This document shows positions 1 to 11,339 of a stretch of DNA of 64,000 bases, piece after piece; position 1 is the first letter of the stretch, and every line of letters starts with the position of its first letter. Made by a program: the position numbers and the translations under genes. The DNA comes from Isoetes taiwanensis (Eukaryota; Streptophyta; Lycopodiopsida; Isoetales; Isoetaceae), in assembly GCA_021234155.1 (NCBI GenBank), contig JAJEKV010000330.1, positions 124,001 through 188,000 on the forward strand, given 5' to 3'. The notes below the pieces were generated by a model that saw only the letters and a list, made by a program, of their open reading frames with translations, did no database searches and was not told where the DNA came from.

Positions 1-46
1 AGAAAGAAAACAAGGAAAATAAGTTAGCCCAAAGAGTGTGGCGGCA

Positions 47-208
47 GATAAATTTATACCACGGTTTGCCTTGTCTTGTCAGAAAAAATTTTACCACGGC
101 GGCAAGTCAGATAAATTTATACAAACATTGCCTTGTCAGATAAATTTATACCACGGTTGTTCCACCGCTTAAATTTAAACAAGGCAACCGGTGGTATAAA
201 TTTATACC
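47..208. repeat. Palindromic TATAAATTTATA repeat, left cluster
   Basis: Four copies of a self-complementary motif sit at 47-60, 110-122, 139-152 and 193-208. The best copy (193-208) is the perfect 16-bp palindrome GGTATAAATTTATACC. Most are preceded by CAG and followed by ACGG or GCGG. Isolated further copies lie at 1276-1290 and 2332-2345. The same motif is clustered at 3013-3322 and 3560-3732, so the blocks probably belong to one element or family. The function is unknown; iterated protein-binding sites are the simplest guess. Confidence 0.85.
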
Positions 209-212
209 GCGG

Positions 213-1580
213 AGTTACAAAGAAAAGAAAAAGCGTTGAAAGTAAAGCTTACCAAACGCAGCTGGGCTTCTGTTACATGCATCCGCTCCCATAGGTTTAA
301 GCACCGACATCGCCTCAGAGGTCGGAATGGAAAATGATGACCCTCCGCTTAGCGTGATATATCGGACTTCCTTCAAAGCCATCCAAAAGAACGGACTTGC
401 ACGCGGCATTGAAAGCCTCCGCCAAAAAAGCGCTTATCCTTAATTTTAAAGCCATAAGGAATATCCGCAATGCATAATGTAAAATTTTGCTTGTCTAAAA
501 GAGTCCCCACTCGCAATCACCCCCAACAACCCTTGGCATAAGCAAATTCCGACCAAATGTTGTAAATCTCTCATAAGTAGTGTCAAAACTACCAAGCATG
601 CACCTCTTTACCCTGCTCAATTGCCTTTAAGTCTCGCCTCTTCTCTCCTTGGCCCTACTTAACTAGGTTTAAAAATCCGGGCTTGGTAGGCCCCTTCTTC
701 TTGTTTCAGAAGAATACTATGAGACAAAGGCACAAACACGTAACATATTTTCTACAAAACTTACCCAGCCCACCGGAAGTTAACAAGCCAGGTTCTCCGA
801 TGATACTATATGTGGTACAACTTGGGTATAAAGCTTGCACTCCTCCCAAATTCTCTAGGTTTAGTCGCTTCATTAACTCGGCCCGGTGTGACAATGTCTT
901 TTCCGACCGCAAAGGGAAAATAATGTAAGACAAAAAAGGTAGAAAAAAACACCAAGATAGCAAAATGAGGCTTACATCTTAGCTTCCTTTGGCCATCTCG
1001 GCCCAATGTGAATTCCTTTGGCCACAACTTTTTCCAAGAGGCTTAACAAAAATTTTTTGCTTTTTAACCCTCAGAATCAAGGGTCACTGGTACAATGCTC
1101 ATATTTTTTTTGTTTTGATTCGCCACCTTTTTGGTTTTTTCATGGAGCTAGCTTGTTCTTTAAGCTCACCATCTTCAACATTACAAAAATTCTGAAGATC
1201 CCTCTTGAAGATCCCATCGCTGTACGCGGGTTCCAACGCCTAAATAAGATACCGCACGGTGACTAGGCACTATGTGATAAATTTATACCGCGCCCCAGCT
1301 AATACACACTTCTAACCACGCTAAACATACTACAAAAAGATTGAATTAAAGCATTTACTTATTTGACCATCTCTCAAAGCGAAGCCGAAAGTAGTTATCG
1401 TATTGTTTCACGTACCATAATGGGCTTCTTATCGTAATCATAACTGAGGCAAAGACTGGTCACAATGTGCTTCTGAAGCTCTTGAAGCTTGTTCTTTTGT
1501 TTTTTGAAGTCCTCTCCATGCACTTGTTTGAAATCCACGCACTCTGCAGGTGAAACGGATCTTGTCTATTAGGCTCATTT
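213..1580. other. No recognisable gene
   Basis: This AT-rich stretch holds only short overlapping ORFs with no family resemblance. The one structured item is a further palindrome copy at 1276-1290 (GATAAATTTATACCG). I see no RNA gene or terminal repeat. Confidence 0.5.
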
Positions 1581-2775
1581 TTAGTCTAAAGTCATTGTGA
1601 GATTATGACTCACGGCAAATGACTTTTTGCCTCTTCGCCCTGCTACACCCACGTAAATATGGGCTTCCACGCTTTTCCACACTTCGCTACGGCTTTCTTC
1701 CTTTGATAGTTCTTTTTTCTTGCCTTGTAACCGTGGTGTGCCTCCAAGGACATAATAAGTGTAATCTTCAAAGTCCGCCTTTTGTAATCTTTTAATTGGT
1801 TGCAATCGACTTCTATCAACCATCACAACTAGTGGCTTAATACATGCGCATGAGGATTCCTTCTCATTCTTTGCTTAAGGATAGCCACATGTGCCGCTGC
1901 ACAACTTTCGGAATAGGTGGCCTCTTAATAGTGCTTTAGTGTCAAGGAAATGGAAATGGTTTGCTTGAGGAGTTTGGTTTCATTTACGCTTTTAGAATGG
2001 CACTTGACTTGTCCGAGGGTCGCGACAACAATATCAGCTCCGTGAGCCTTTTGTAGAGCTTCACGACTCATCTATAGTCAAGGTTTTGTGGTTCTTTTCT
2101 TTTTGGTAGGAGGTCAGGTATCTACTACCGGGAATGCTTCCTACCCTTCCCCTTTGGCACCACCGGTTCCTCCTCCTCTTCCTCTTCTTGTTCTCAAAAC
2201 CTCGCCCTTTTTCGGACATCTTCTTGAGGACTTGGGTACCAAAGACCCTTTTACCATTTTTCTTTCAAAGTATTAATCGAGACAAAATGTCCACTATGTC
2301 CCCAGAATGCGTGGTAAATTAGAAAGATGATGGTATAAATTTATATTTTGAGGCCACTAAGACATACTTACATAGCCATTCTTGTAATTTTCCCGCCATG
2401 TAATCATGGACGCCTTTAGGTCTCCAGACATGCTTATGCGGAGCATTCTAACCTGCTCGTAACATAAAAGACTTCACCGTTGTCATTATTGCACTTCATC
2501 AAAACCTCATCTTCATTTCCAGCTTGCGGTAGTGTTATCATTTCCCCAAATGGGTAGTAATCATCTTTGGTAAACTTTTCCTCCCCCGATTGGTTACACA
2601 AATAAAGGTAGGCCTCGTGGGTTTGCGCCTCTTTCGCCCTCAGGCACGCATTCACGCCGGGTCCGGACAGCTCATATGTTTGTGGCTCGGGTGGTGCCAG
2701 CCTTTGATGATTGGCCTCTCCGCGGTGAACTTGATCTTTGGGTTGAAAAGGAGCAAAACCCATTTTTACACCCAA
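1581..2775 (-). pseudogene. Unrecognised decayed coding region, minus strand
   Basis: Two coherent minus-strand ORFs, 2434-2775 (113 codons) and 1581-1826 (81 codons), have protein-like composition: acidic and aromatic (EEKFTKDDYYPFGEM) and basic (KRLQKADFEDYTYYV). Between them other frames stay partly open with protein-like stretches such as REALQKAHGADIVVATLGQV around 2040-2070. They could be exons or frameshifted parts of one gene. Palindrome copies lie on both sides, so this may be cargo or a protein gene of the palindrome-bearing element. I do not recognise the family. Confidence 0.3.
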
Positions 2776-3012
2776 AAATACAATTTTTCCGCCACTATTT
2801 TAGACACTTTAACTATAAGAAAAACGGCTTTAAAGGACCTAAAATGCACGCTTATTTTAACCCTTTTATTTGTGTCATTTGACCTTTAAAATACAACATT
2901 AATACTAAACTAATGAGGTTTAGGACATTTTTTTAGACTTTTGACATTTTACGCAGAATAGAAGCCACAAAATGTTGTCTTTCTCAGAAATTTAAACCGA
3001 AAAGTGTTCGAA

Positions 3013-3322
3013 CGGTATAAATTTATATACCTCGAGCAAGAGCGTATAAATTTATATCATTTGCAAAACACTTCCACGGTATAAATTTATACTGAAAATT
3101 AACGAGCAATATAAATTTATACCGCTCGCGAGAACACCCTGATAAATTTAGCGCCTCGAAAGCATAGGGGTATAAATTTATACCGTAACAGAATATAAAT
3201 TTATATACCGTAGCCGAAGCGATAAATTTATACCGCGAGTGTTTAATAAGATAAATTTATACCGCCGGTGGTAGGGCGATAAATTTATACCGCTCCGTAA
3301 CAATTTCGTATAAATTTATACG
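3013..3322. repeat. Phased palindrome array (11 copies, about 30-bp period)
   Basis: Copies of TATAAATTTATA begin at about 3013, 3043, 3078, 3108, 3141 (partial), 3168, 3193, 3221, 3250, 3278 and 3308. Each is about 14-16 bp, separated by 12-20 bp of different sequence, so starts fall 25-35 bp apart. The flanking dinucleotides are usually GG or GC on the left and CC on the right, which keeps the palindrome. Every copy also contains a TATAAA core. Such arrays are known as subterminal transposase-binding repeats in some DNA transposons; that role is inference here. Confidence 0.9.
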
Positions 3323-3559
3323 AAGGACCCCAAACTCAACAGATTAAAAAGAGACGAAACTAGAATAGTATGGAATAGAGACTTACGTGGCCATGATCGT
3401 ATGGATTCGGGCTTTTATAGCCGCTTTTGGAGAAGCAAATTGGGGAGGGTATATAAGGTAAAGACGAAACTTTTGACTCGGGCTTAAGTACTCTGTTAAG
3501 TCGTTTAGTATAGCGTTTCTCCATAAAAGTTTCAATACAAGTGTTCAGTGGGAATTTAA

Positions 3560-3732
3560 GTATAAATTTATACCGTTTCTGTTCTATGTTGACCTCCATC
3601 AGATAAATTTATATACCGCGAATTCCATATAAATTTATACGGTCACGCTCAAAGTTTCTCTTCTCAGATAAATTTATACCATCTCGTCAGATAACTTTTA
3701 CCGCCCGCTTCTCCGTAGAGATAAATTTATAC
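3560..3732. repeat. Palindrome array, right cluster
   Basis: Five further copies of the same palindrome lie at 3560-3575, 3602-3617, 3627-3641, 3667-3680 and 3720-3732. The last ends just before the first codons of the decayed DUF7869-like gene that starts near 3737, so this cluster occupies its promoter position. Confidence 0.85.
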
Positions 3733-3736
3733 AAAG

Positions 3737-6700
3737 GTGACGCTTAACTTTCTTCGAAAGTATGGCTCGAGAGAAAAGAACGCAGAAGCCTCCAATCCCC
3801 TATTCGCGGGCTTCCTCCCCGCAACGACTCTTTCACACCTCCTCAACCGACACTGTGAAGTAGCCACAAAAATTCTTCCTCCGATATTCAAACCCCCAGC
3901 TCTATTGAGTTTACTTCCAAAGACATTCACCTCGGCTTCCACCACCGGCTCATTTACTCCACCACACCCCAAGCCCCGAGGGTCGCTTGCCCCCACCAAC
4001 GTTTTTACTCCACCACAGTCGGAGAGCTCACTACCTCCTCCAGCTTCATTTTAGTACGTCGCCCATAGTCCAACGTAGGCTCCCTCCCCGGAGGCAAACA
4101 CGCCAACTCCATCCATTTCGCTAAATGGTACTACAACAAGTGGGAGCAGTCAACGCCACACTTCAGGAGCTGGTCAATTACGTCACCAACTTTGATTACT
4201 TTTTCCCAGAGAGAGGGAAAGCACCTCCCCCCAGGACTTGCCCACACCAAACCTCTCAGCATCTACTAGTACACCTCATGTTGATCTCTCAGACGAAGAA
4301 ACACCTCATGTTGATCTCTCAGACGAGGACCTACCAAAGCCACAAGACTCTATGTTCGAATTCAAAGCTCCTGCAAGTAAGAATCTTAAGCGAAACTTAC
4401 ACAAGAAAGCATGTACAACCCAAAGAAGAAAGAAACTCATGGACGAGGCTCACTTGAGGGCAACACATACAAAGCACTGTTGTTCTCAACGTTGTTTGCT
4501 TAAGATTGGACTAAAGGAATTGAGGTTGATTCGTGATAGTTACAGTTCAATGACTCTGCTAGACCAAAGGGGCTACTTAGCCTTCAATATTAGGCCAGAT
4601 TATGGTGAGAAGTTTACTTACACAGCTGGTGGCCACAATCGTCTAAATCAAACAGCCTTTTAATTGATTCATGCTTTAGGCAGCAGACGACTTGACCGTC
4701 TGAAGAAAAGGCTTGACAAGAATCCAGGCATTAATGACTACTGCCATTCATGAGGTATATCCAGAATTCATGCCCTTCAATGTGTTTCCCGGATGGAAGG
4801 TTTTTTAAGGAGTCGCGCGAGAAACTCCCTAACAGCCCCATGTATCACTTGAGTGACAACTTCCTAAAACGTGAAGTCTACTTATAATTATAAGGACATG
4901 TGTGTTGAGGTCGAGAATGCCATGTTCCGCTACTCTTACTCAATCACTGTTCTCGAAAAAGAGTTTTCTCAAGGTCCATTCCTAGAAAGCACCGGATGTC
5001 TGTTTGTGCTACATGCTCAATTAAAAGCTCGTAGACAAAATGCAAGGACACTTCACACTAAAAGTAAGCTTCCAAAACATGTTCTTGCCTAGTTCTACTT
5101 AAAAGTAGGTTCTTTTCCTAAACATATTTCCATTTCAGTGATGAATTGAAAGAGAAACCCAATGCTAATGCAGAACAACAATCTTTGGAAAGGAGAAAAT
5201 TGACAAAACATAGGAAGAAAAGTAATCGAACAACCACTCAACCTCATATCTGGGTTGTTATTGATGGAATGGACCGTAAGAAGACCACCCTACCACATTT
5301 TGTCAATGTGCCTAAGGATGTCGCCGAAGAAGATTTCATACACCGCATGTTGTTGGTGCTATGGTATTTAATGGAAAACTATCTTGCAAGGCATTTTGAA
5401 CTATCCAAACATTCATGCTGATCCAAATCTCACTATCACAATATTGAATAAGCTTCTTTCCAATCTAGAACATATACCACCGCTCTATATCTTCAGCCTA
5501 GACAACACGACAAGAGAAAATAAGAATCAGCGTTGTTTGCTTATCGTGTTATGTTAGTTGAGAAACAAATCTTCAAGAAGGTGAAGATTGGTTTCCCCGC
5601 TTGTTGGTCATACACACCCATCAAATTGATCGATGTTCAAGAGGTTCTTTAAACGCCTTGCTCGAAAAAGCTCTCACCTTACCAAAGCAATGATTGAGGT
5701 TATCCAAGATTCCTACAATCCTCGGCCCGCACATCGAAGTTATTAGAAGAAACTTATGATTTCAAGGAATGGATTTTTCAGAGAGATCAACTGGGTCATC
5801 GTGGTTATTGAGCCATTGAGAAACATTACATTTCAAGATCGATCAAAATTTCACTTGTAGATGGCAAGGCCATCTTACAAGGAAAGAAATATGCCACATC
5901 CTTGCAGTGGCAGCCAAAGAATGTGTATTCAATTCATTCGCACCATCCCCTAATACTAGTTCTATGCTCTCGCAGAGCAAATGCCTCTAAAAAGCTTGAA
6001 AGAAATCACAAAAAGTAAAAAGAAGGGAAGAGCATTTGACTCAAACAAATCATTGGATTATATTGAGACAAGTATTCATCGTGGTCTAACCACTTTGGGG
6101 AGGCAGATGCTTTATGGTGGCCCTCGCTTTTTCAACAACGTGACATGTTGCAAGCTTCATTACAAGGTCGAAGACCGTTATATTCAACCGCCATCTAGGC
6201 AAACTCTCCCCTCGCAAGTTGAGAATCAAGAGGAACATGTAGAGATAATGGCTAGCTCAAATGAAGATGACAGAGTCATGTACACCGCCCCTGACGCACG
6301 GCACAACAAGTTGCTCGAAGTCTCCTGCTCAAGATCGAGATTCGAAAAGGAATGCCTATAGCCGTCCCACCGATAATGATGAACTGGGAAGCCATTCGCT
6401 AGCTAAAGTACCAGAGGTAACAAGAGAGATGGAATTCCCACTCAATTAAAAGTGCATCGGATGAGAACAAATGCCGCCAATGCTTTCAAAGTGGGAGTTA
6501 TACTTTGGAGATGGTAAAAAACAGAGTGGGAAAGAGAGCAAAGTCCAAAGCAAACACATTGGCCATAGATCTAGCTGAAGTAAAGGTTATTGCATATGAC
6601 TTTGTTCTCGCCGCTAATAAGTTACGTGATGGTCACTCAAACTTTAATAAGGCTCTCAGATGTGGATTAGACAAACAACCCAGAAAGGTGGCCAAAAAAA

Positions 6701-6858
6701 GACGATGATGAAGACTCACTTGTAGACAAAGTGGGAGGAAAAAGATCGCTCAAGTACATCCGGGGCTTTGAGAGTGAAGCCGAGGATGAAGGCTCAAGTG
6801 ATCGTGGATTAAATGAGTCCGAGGATGAGATGCATCCCGATATTGTCGCGAAAATGTA
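3737..6858 (+). pseudogene. Decayed DUF7869-like (transposon-type) protein gene
   Basis: The coding trace runs through several frames. In order: a Pro/Ser-rich start (3737-4052), a duplicated acidic HVDLSDE segment (4270-4326), a Cys-containing region QRCLLKIGLKELRLIRDSY (about 4490-4545), LKARRQNART after a broken Cys cluster (about 5020), VVIDGMDRKKTTLPHFV (5250-5310), YIFSLDNTTRENKNQ (about 5490-5530), FKKVKIGFP (about 5570-5600), a C-terminal NPRP region (about 5700-5760), and an acidic tail ending near 6858. The ID-MD-KT, LDN-T-ENKN and related motifs match, from memory, the eukaryotic DUF7869 family, which has an RNase H-like core. The GHTH-DID motif of the family is broken here (ACWSYTPIKLID). 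Many frameshifts and stops indicate a dead copy. A relative lies at 36517-39220. Confidence 0.6.
4270..4326 (+). repeat. 27-bp tandem duplication in coding sequence
   Basis: The segment ACACCTCATGTTGATCTCTC plus AGACGA occurs twice in tandem, in frame, and encodes a duplicated TPHVDLSDE peptide in the acidic N-terminal part of the DUF7869-like remnant. Confidence 0.8.
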
Positions 6859-6859
6859 A

Positions 6860-9055
6860 GTTTGTCCGATGACTTAACATGTAAAGAACGTAAAGTGTGT
6901 GATGAGTGTTTGTCAAAATGTCCTATATTTTTGACAATTTTGTTCATAATTTTGTACAATTTTCACAACCTTGAATATATCACTTCTTTATCAATCTACT
7001 ACCCTTGCTATATTTTTTATTGCCCCTTTTTTGCTACACTTTATATAAGTAACTATTTTTGTTCTAAATTAGAGGATGAAAATTGCTATTTAAAATTTTT
7101 GCATGGAAGTTATGTTCAATCAACCCCTCAAAAATGGTACCTAAATTACCTAAATTGTCGACCGGTCAAAAAAAATCTTAAAAATGGACTTTTAGGGGAA
7201 TTTTAGGAATCTTTCAAAGATTCCTTTGAAGTGCGCTTTGAGCAAATAAGTGCTTTTCATTTTAAACTTTGTTCCAAGGCATTGTTCCTACTAAGACATT
7301 ATTCCCCGCTTCGCTTTTACCAAAAAGCATTATCAAAACTAGATTGCAAACCTTTAATTGCTCCTCTATATTCTCAAGGGAAAACATGCAAGAAGCTTAA
7401 AAACATCTTAAATCTTCTCGCCTCCAGCCTTCATTCGCCTCGATTTTATTTTTGTTTTTTTCCGCCACAAAGAAGAAGTTGAGATCACCGTAAACACATT
7501 GATTCATTTACTAGTACGCCATATATGGGATATTTACCCTTGAGAAGATGGCACGCCTCAGAAGGCACCGGATTATTGTTACTTATTGGCTTTCTCCTTA
7601 CCCCGCTTAATATTTTTTAGCAGCAGCCCATGTGGTATGAACATCCACATCTTTCTATCTTTTCACTTTTTGCTATCGCTAGTTACATGGTTTTCTTTCT
7701 TTTCAAGATTCAGGTTCCTCCCCCCACACATGATTTTTCTTACTTTGGGCATTGCAGATATACCGCAAGGGTTGAAAGAAAGTTCGCAGGATGGGCATCG
7801 GGCCAAAAAGGCTACAGCTTGAAGAAGGATATGGATTTATGGGGGGGCGTAAACTATCTTCGGGTTAAGGATTGCCGGGTCTAAAGCAAAGAATAAGTGA
7901 GATTTTTTTTTTTTTGTTTTTCCCCATCTTTTAGGGCCTATAGCTTTTGAACATAAAACTACCTAGCAGACATGGCGTAAATGGTGGCAATCTTTGGTAT
8001 GGTGTCTTAGGTGAAATGCACCATCACATTGTTAGCAAGCTACGTTTAACTTGGATAAAGGTTTAAGTTTTCATCCGAACAAAGGAATCAATGTTCAAAA
8101 CATTGAAAGCTCGAACTTAGGCTTAAAAAACTATAAATAAGAATAAAAACAAAAGACTTTAGAAGAACTCTATGCTTATAAAATTACTATGCCTCATGGA
8201 CTTCTTTTTGGGTTCGATTCCCCAAAAAGGTTTTTCTAAGAGAACCTAAGAACAACTAAAATATAAGCCAACAAGAAATTCTTATCTTTAAATATTTTAT
8301 TTGGTAAAATGCACGTTGTTTTTGTAAATTTAGTGTTTTCTTTTATTTGTATTTTCACAAAAACAACACATGAAACAATAGCTATTTTTAAGAAATAACG
8401 TGTTAATATTTTTTATAACTACATTTGAAAATAAATATTTATATAAAACCAATATGGATTTTATTTAAAACAATACTTAAAACAACATCTACTTTAAAAA
8501 CCACGATTTATTTTTTTAGGAAACCAACATTTAAAAACAACATAGTTAAAAGAAAAAATAGAAAACTACATGTAGTTTCTAGCAAAATCTGGACAAAATT
8601 TATATAATGTGTTTTTTAGTGTTGTTTTTCACAAAATAACAGCTTAAAAACCATATGTGGATTTTTAGCTTTACAAAGAACCACTATCTATTTTTAGGAA
8701 AGCAACACTTGAAAACCACATCTACTTAAAAAACAAGATGTAGACACACGTAATTTCTAATACGTAGATAATTTTGACAAAACTCTACGCGGTAGACTTT
8801 TAACAAAAAAACTAATGTATAAAAATTTGGCTAAAAACTACCTCGTTGTTTCTAGCAAGATCGGACAAAAACACCACGAAAGTTTTTATGTTGTTTTTAG
8901 TAAAACCACACTAAAAAAACAACATGTGGACCAAAAGATTGGGGTGGTTGTGGGGCCCTTGGGAGCTACAACCTTTCTTGCAACCAATATTTGATGACGA
9001 AGTCTATGGAGCTTAAATGTTGGCTTTTATGTGTCAATGACTCAAGATTGCGCCC
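6860..9055. other. AT-rich non-coding stretch
   Basis: No gene family is recognisable. 6960-7480 carries short ORFs of biased composition. From about 8280 to 8940 variants of AAAACAACATGTGG or AAAACCACATCTACTT recur on an A-rich strand, so this part looks like a degenerate tandem or satellite-like region. ORFs at 7586-7884 overlap in two frames and are probably chance. Confidence 0.45.
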
Positions 9056-10010
9056 GCTGTGTTTAGTATTTCTGATTTCTTCCCATCTTATCTTCCTCCT
9101 TCGCTATGCTAATGACCTGATCTTGATCACTTCTCTTGAATCATATCTCATTGCTCTCAAAACCTAGCTGCATCAAGAATTTCACGAAAAGTTTAGGATC
9201 TATATACCACTTTCTTGGCCTTCTAAGCAAGTTTTTAGACTCTTCCACATTCATCAAACCAAATATCTCCATGATCTTTTTGTAGACTGATATGCTTTTA
9301 TTGTAGTCCTGTTATAACTCCTCTAAAATTTGGCATCCCCGCCCAAATAACCCTCCATGCACCTCATGTCTTCTTCTATGTCCAACATCAATACTATAAT
9401 ATACTTGGTATACTAACTTCACCGCAATATCACTCTCCCCGACCTTTCTTCCTTTCTTCAAACTCAGCTAATTTGCAAATGATCCTCGCCACTCATTGCC
9501 TTCATTACATTGCCGGATCACTTTCCCTTGGCCTTCATTATACCGTAAGTGGGGAGATAAAGTTGTTGATTATTCTCGATTTTGATTGGGCCAATACTCG
9601 ACCGCAAGTCAACCCCAAGTTATGTGTTTCCTCAGATATGCAAGTAGCGCCAAGTGGGAGCAGCTCAACAAAGGATGTGTTTCTCAATCTACCACGAGAC
9701 AAAGTACTATTCTATTATGGCTTCAACGCTTGAAACTCGAAAAGCGAAATTCATTCTTCTACAGGTCTTTCTCTGATGGTTGAGAATCAAGGGGCTATTG
9801 CCATTTCCAAATATCATGTTGATCATCAATGCATGAAGCATGTGAACATAAATGCCATTTTATTAGAGATGTTCATCGAGGCCTTCTGCAACTAAGGTAT
9901 TCTCCTACAAATGGCATGGTCACGACATATTGACAAAAGCTCTTGCCCGTTCAAATCTTGCACACTTTCTAGACATGATCGGGCTTCTTCCTCCGCCACC
10001 AAAACCATGA
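9056..10010 (+). mobile_element. Ty1/copia reverse transcriptase-RNase H remnant
   Basis: Plus-strand frames spell a decayed copia pol 3' half: LRYANDLILITSLE (9095-9140, the YVDD box, with Asn in place of the first Asp), HEFHEKF near 9180, KYLHDLF near 9260, ITPLKFGIPAQ near 9320, then ATHCLHYIAGSLSLGLHYT (9485-9545), DFDWAN, and ENQGAIAISK near 9785 with H-KHVNI following. These correspond to the RT palm and thumb and the RNase H domain, in family order. Stops and frameshifts throughout make it non-functional. The 5' part of this copy is absent: to the left is A-rich repeat, and to the right lies an oppositely oriented copia fragment. Confidence 0.75.
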
Positions 10011-10079
10011 TCAATGGGGGTTCTTTCTACTTCTAAGGCCCAGATTCTCTGTGGCATCAAATGCCATAAAAAAATATCT

Positions 10080-10760
10080 ACCGTTAACCAGATGTATGAT
10101 TCCACTATGGCAAAGGTAGTTCTTCCACAACAAAATCTACTCCGTTGCTCTGATTCATGTTAAGATCTAGAGAATGGCCTTGGGTAACAAGATGGTAAAA
10201 ACATATAGGAGTAAGATGGCCCAATATGTGGTGCCACAAGGATTTGGGTGTGGGTGGAGTGGACACAAAATTGATAAGTTCTAGTGGAGCGGTCCCATCT
10301 TGAATCTGGTAGAGATTGCCAATGCATATGCCTCAAAAGAATTTTCTTTTCTGTGGCAAGAACATGACAAGTGTTAGAAGAAATAGCAACATGCAAGCCT
10401 GCATTTGTAAGTCGCTTAGAGAAAGTAAACACTTCTGAAGACCAAGACATGATGAACTTCACACGTGCATAAGTTTGCAATGGCCGACAAGCGTATTTCA
10501 ATTGTTCCAAGCAATGGCATGATCATCTTCCATGCGAACAATTTTGGATTGGAGAAAAGGGGAGTATGAAATCATGGCAGCTCTTTTGAGATGTCATATG
10601 GCTTATAGCACCCAGTCCAAATACCATGTGGGGAGTAAGAATACGAGGATCGATTCAAAGGCAAAGATAAAGGTAACCTTGAACCATGTTAGGAGCCGGT
10701 GGATTAGGAGCTGGTGGATTAGGAGCTGGAGCTCTGGTGATTCTTTTGCAAGATGTCCTC
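10080..10760 (-). mobile_element. Ty1/copia protease/pre-integrase remnant, opposite orientation
   Basis: Read on the minus strand from 10760 down, frames give GAISHMTSQKS (about 10605, a degenerate protease-region motif), then SKRLTNAGLHVAISSNTCHV (10370-10430), and LWHHILGHLTPICFYHLVT (about 10165-10220), the pre-integrase zinc-binding segment. This is the expected copia gag-pol order. The piece abuts the plus-strand RT remnant at 9056-10010, so either two insertions or an inversion joined them. The ORF 10160-10510 covers only part of it. Confidence 0.7.
10691..10733 (+). repeat. GGAGCTGGTGGATTA tandem repeat
   Basis: Three tandem copies of a 15-16 bp unit (GGAGCCGGTGGATTA, GGAGCTGGTGGATTA, GGAGCTGG) encode a Pro/Asn-rich linker (PAPNP) on the minus strand, inside the copia remnant just upstream of the protease-region motif. 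Confidence 0.7.
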
Positions 10761-10829
10761 CTTTCTCGCATCAATAACATGTTATCTTGTTTGTGATCAA
10801 ACCGAGACTTTTTGAGGGATCTTTAGGAC

Positions 10830-11140
10830 CTCAGATTTGGAGTCCGGATCCGCCTTTTTCTGACAAATCTCGGCCAAGATTTCCGACTCTAAGTGACCAG
10901 CCGCATTCATGGCCATGTGAATGCGATAGGGAGGCATCAACCCCGCCATGCCATTCGGCATGCATCCGAACGCGGCGGTTCAACCGCTGATGAACATACC
11001 GTGGGGGCCGCCTGTGGTACTGTCGCACAAGCCCCACAGTTCGTGGTACCTATGGGTAGATGCATTCAAGAGGGGGCCGCTTTGAACGAGGCGCGGAGGT
11101 GGTATTTCGGGCGAAGCAGAACGAATTGGCCATGGTTTTT
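10830..11140 (+). repeat. Dispersed repeat, inverted partner at 29815-30118
   Basis: This stretch matches the reverse complement of 29815-30118 over about 300 bp. Shared landmarks in the same order are TTTGGAGTC, GATCCG, CATGCCATTCGG, GATGAACATACC, CACAAGCCC, TGGTACCT and GCATTCAAGA. Both copies adjoin copia remnants, so the sequence may be an internal or untranslated part of a copia element. Neither copy has a conserved open frame across its length. Confidence 0.7.
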
Positions 11141-11144
11141 CCGC

Positions 11145-11199
11145 CACTGGCATGGTATTTTCGCTATGATAACTAAGGTTATCACAACATAAATTGTTT
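11145..11199 (+). repeat. End of 299-bp satellite unit, left of half-LINE insertion
   Basis: GGCATGGTATTTTCGC followed by ACTAAGGTTATCACAACATA and AATTGTTTTA matches the end of the satellite units at 12964-13595. The satellite resumes at about 12945, so the DNA between is an insertion. Confidence 0.75.
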
Positions 11200-11202
11200 T
11201 AC

Positions 11203-11339
<137 letters not shown>

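Noticed and set aside
3013-3322. CRISPR-like array (short palindromic repeats with unique spacers)
   Set aside because: The DNA is eukaryotic, repeats are only about 16 bp, spacers are 12-20 bp of AT-rich sequence, and no cas-like gene is present. Binding-site arrays explain it better.
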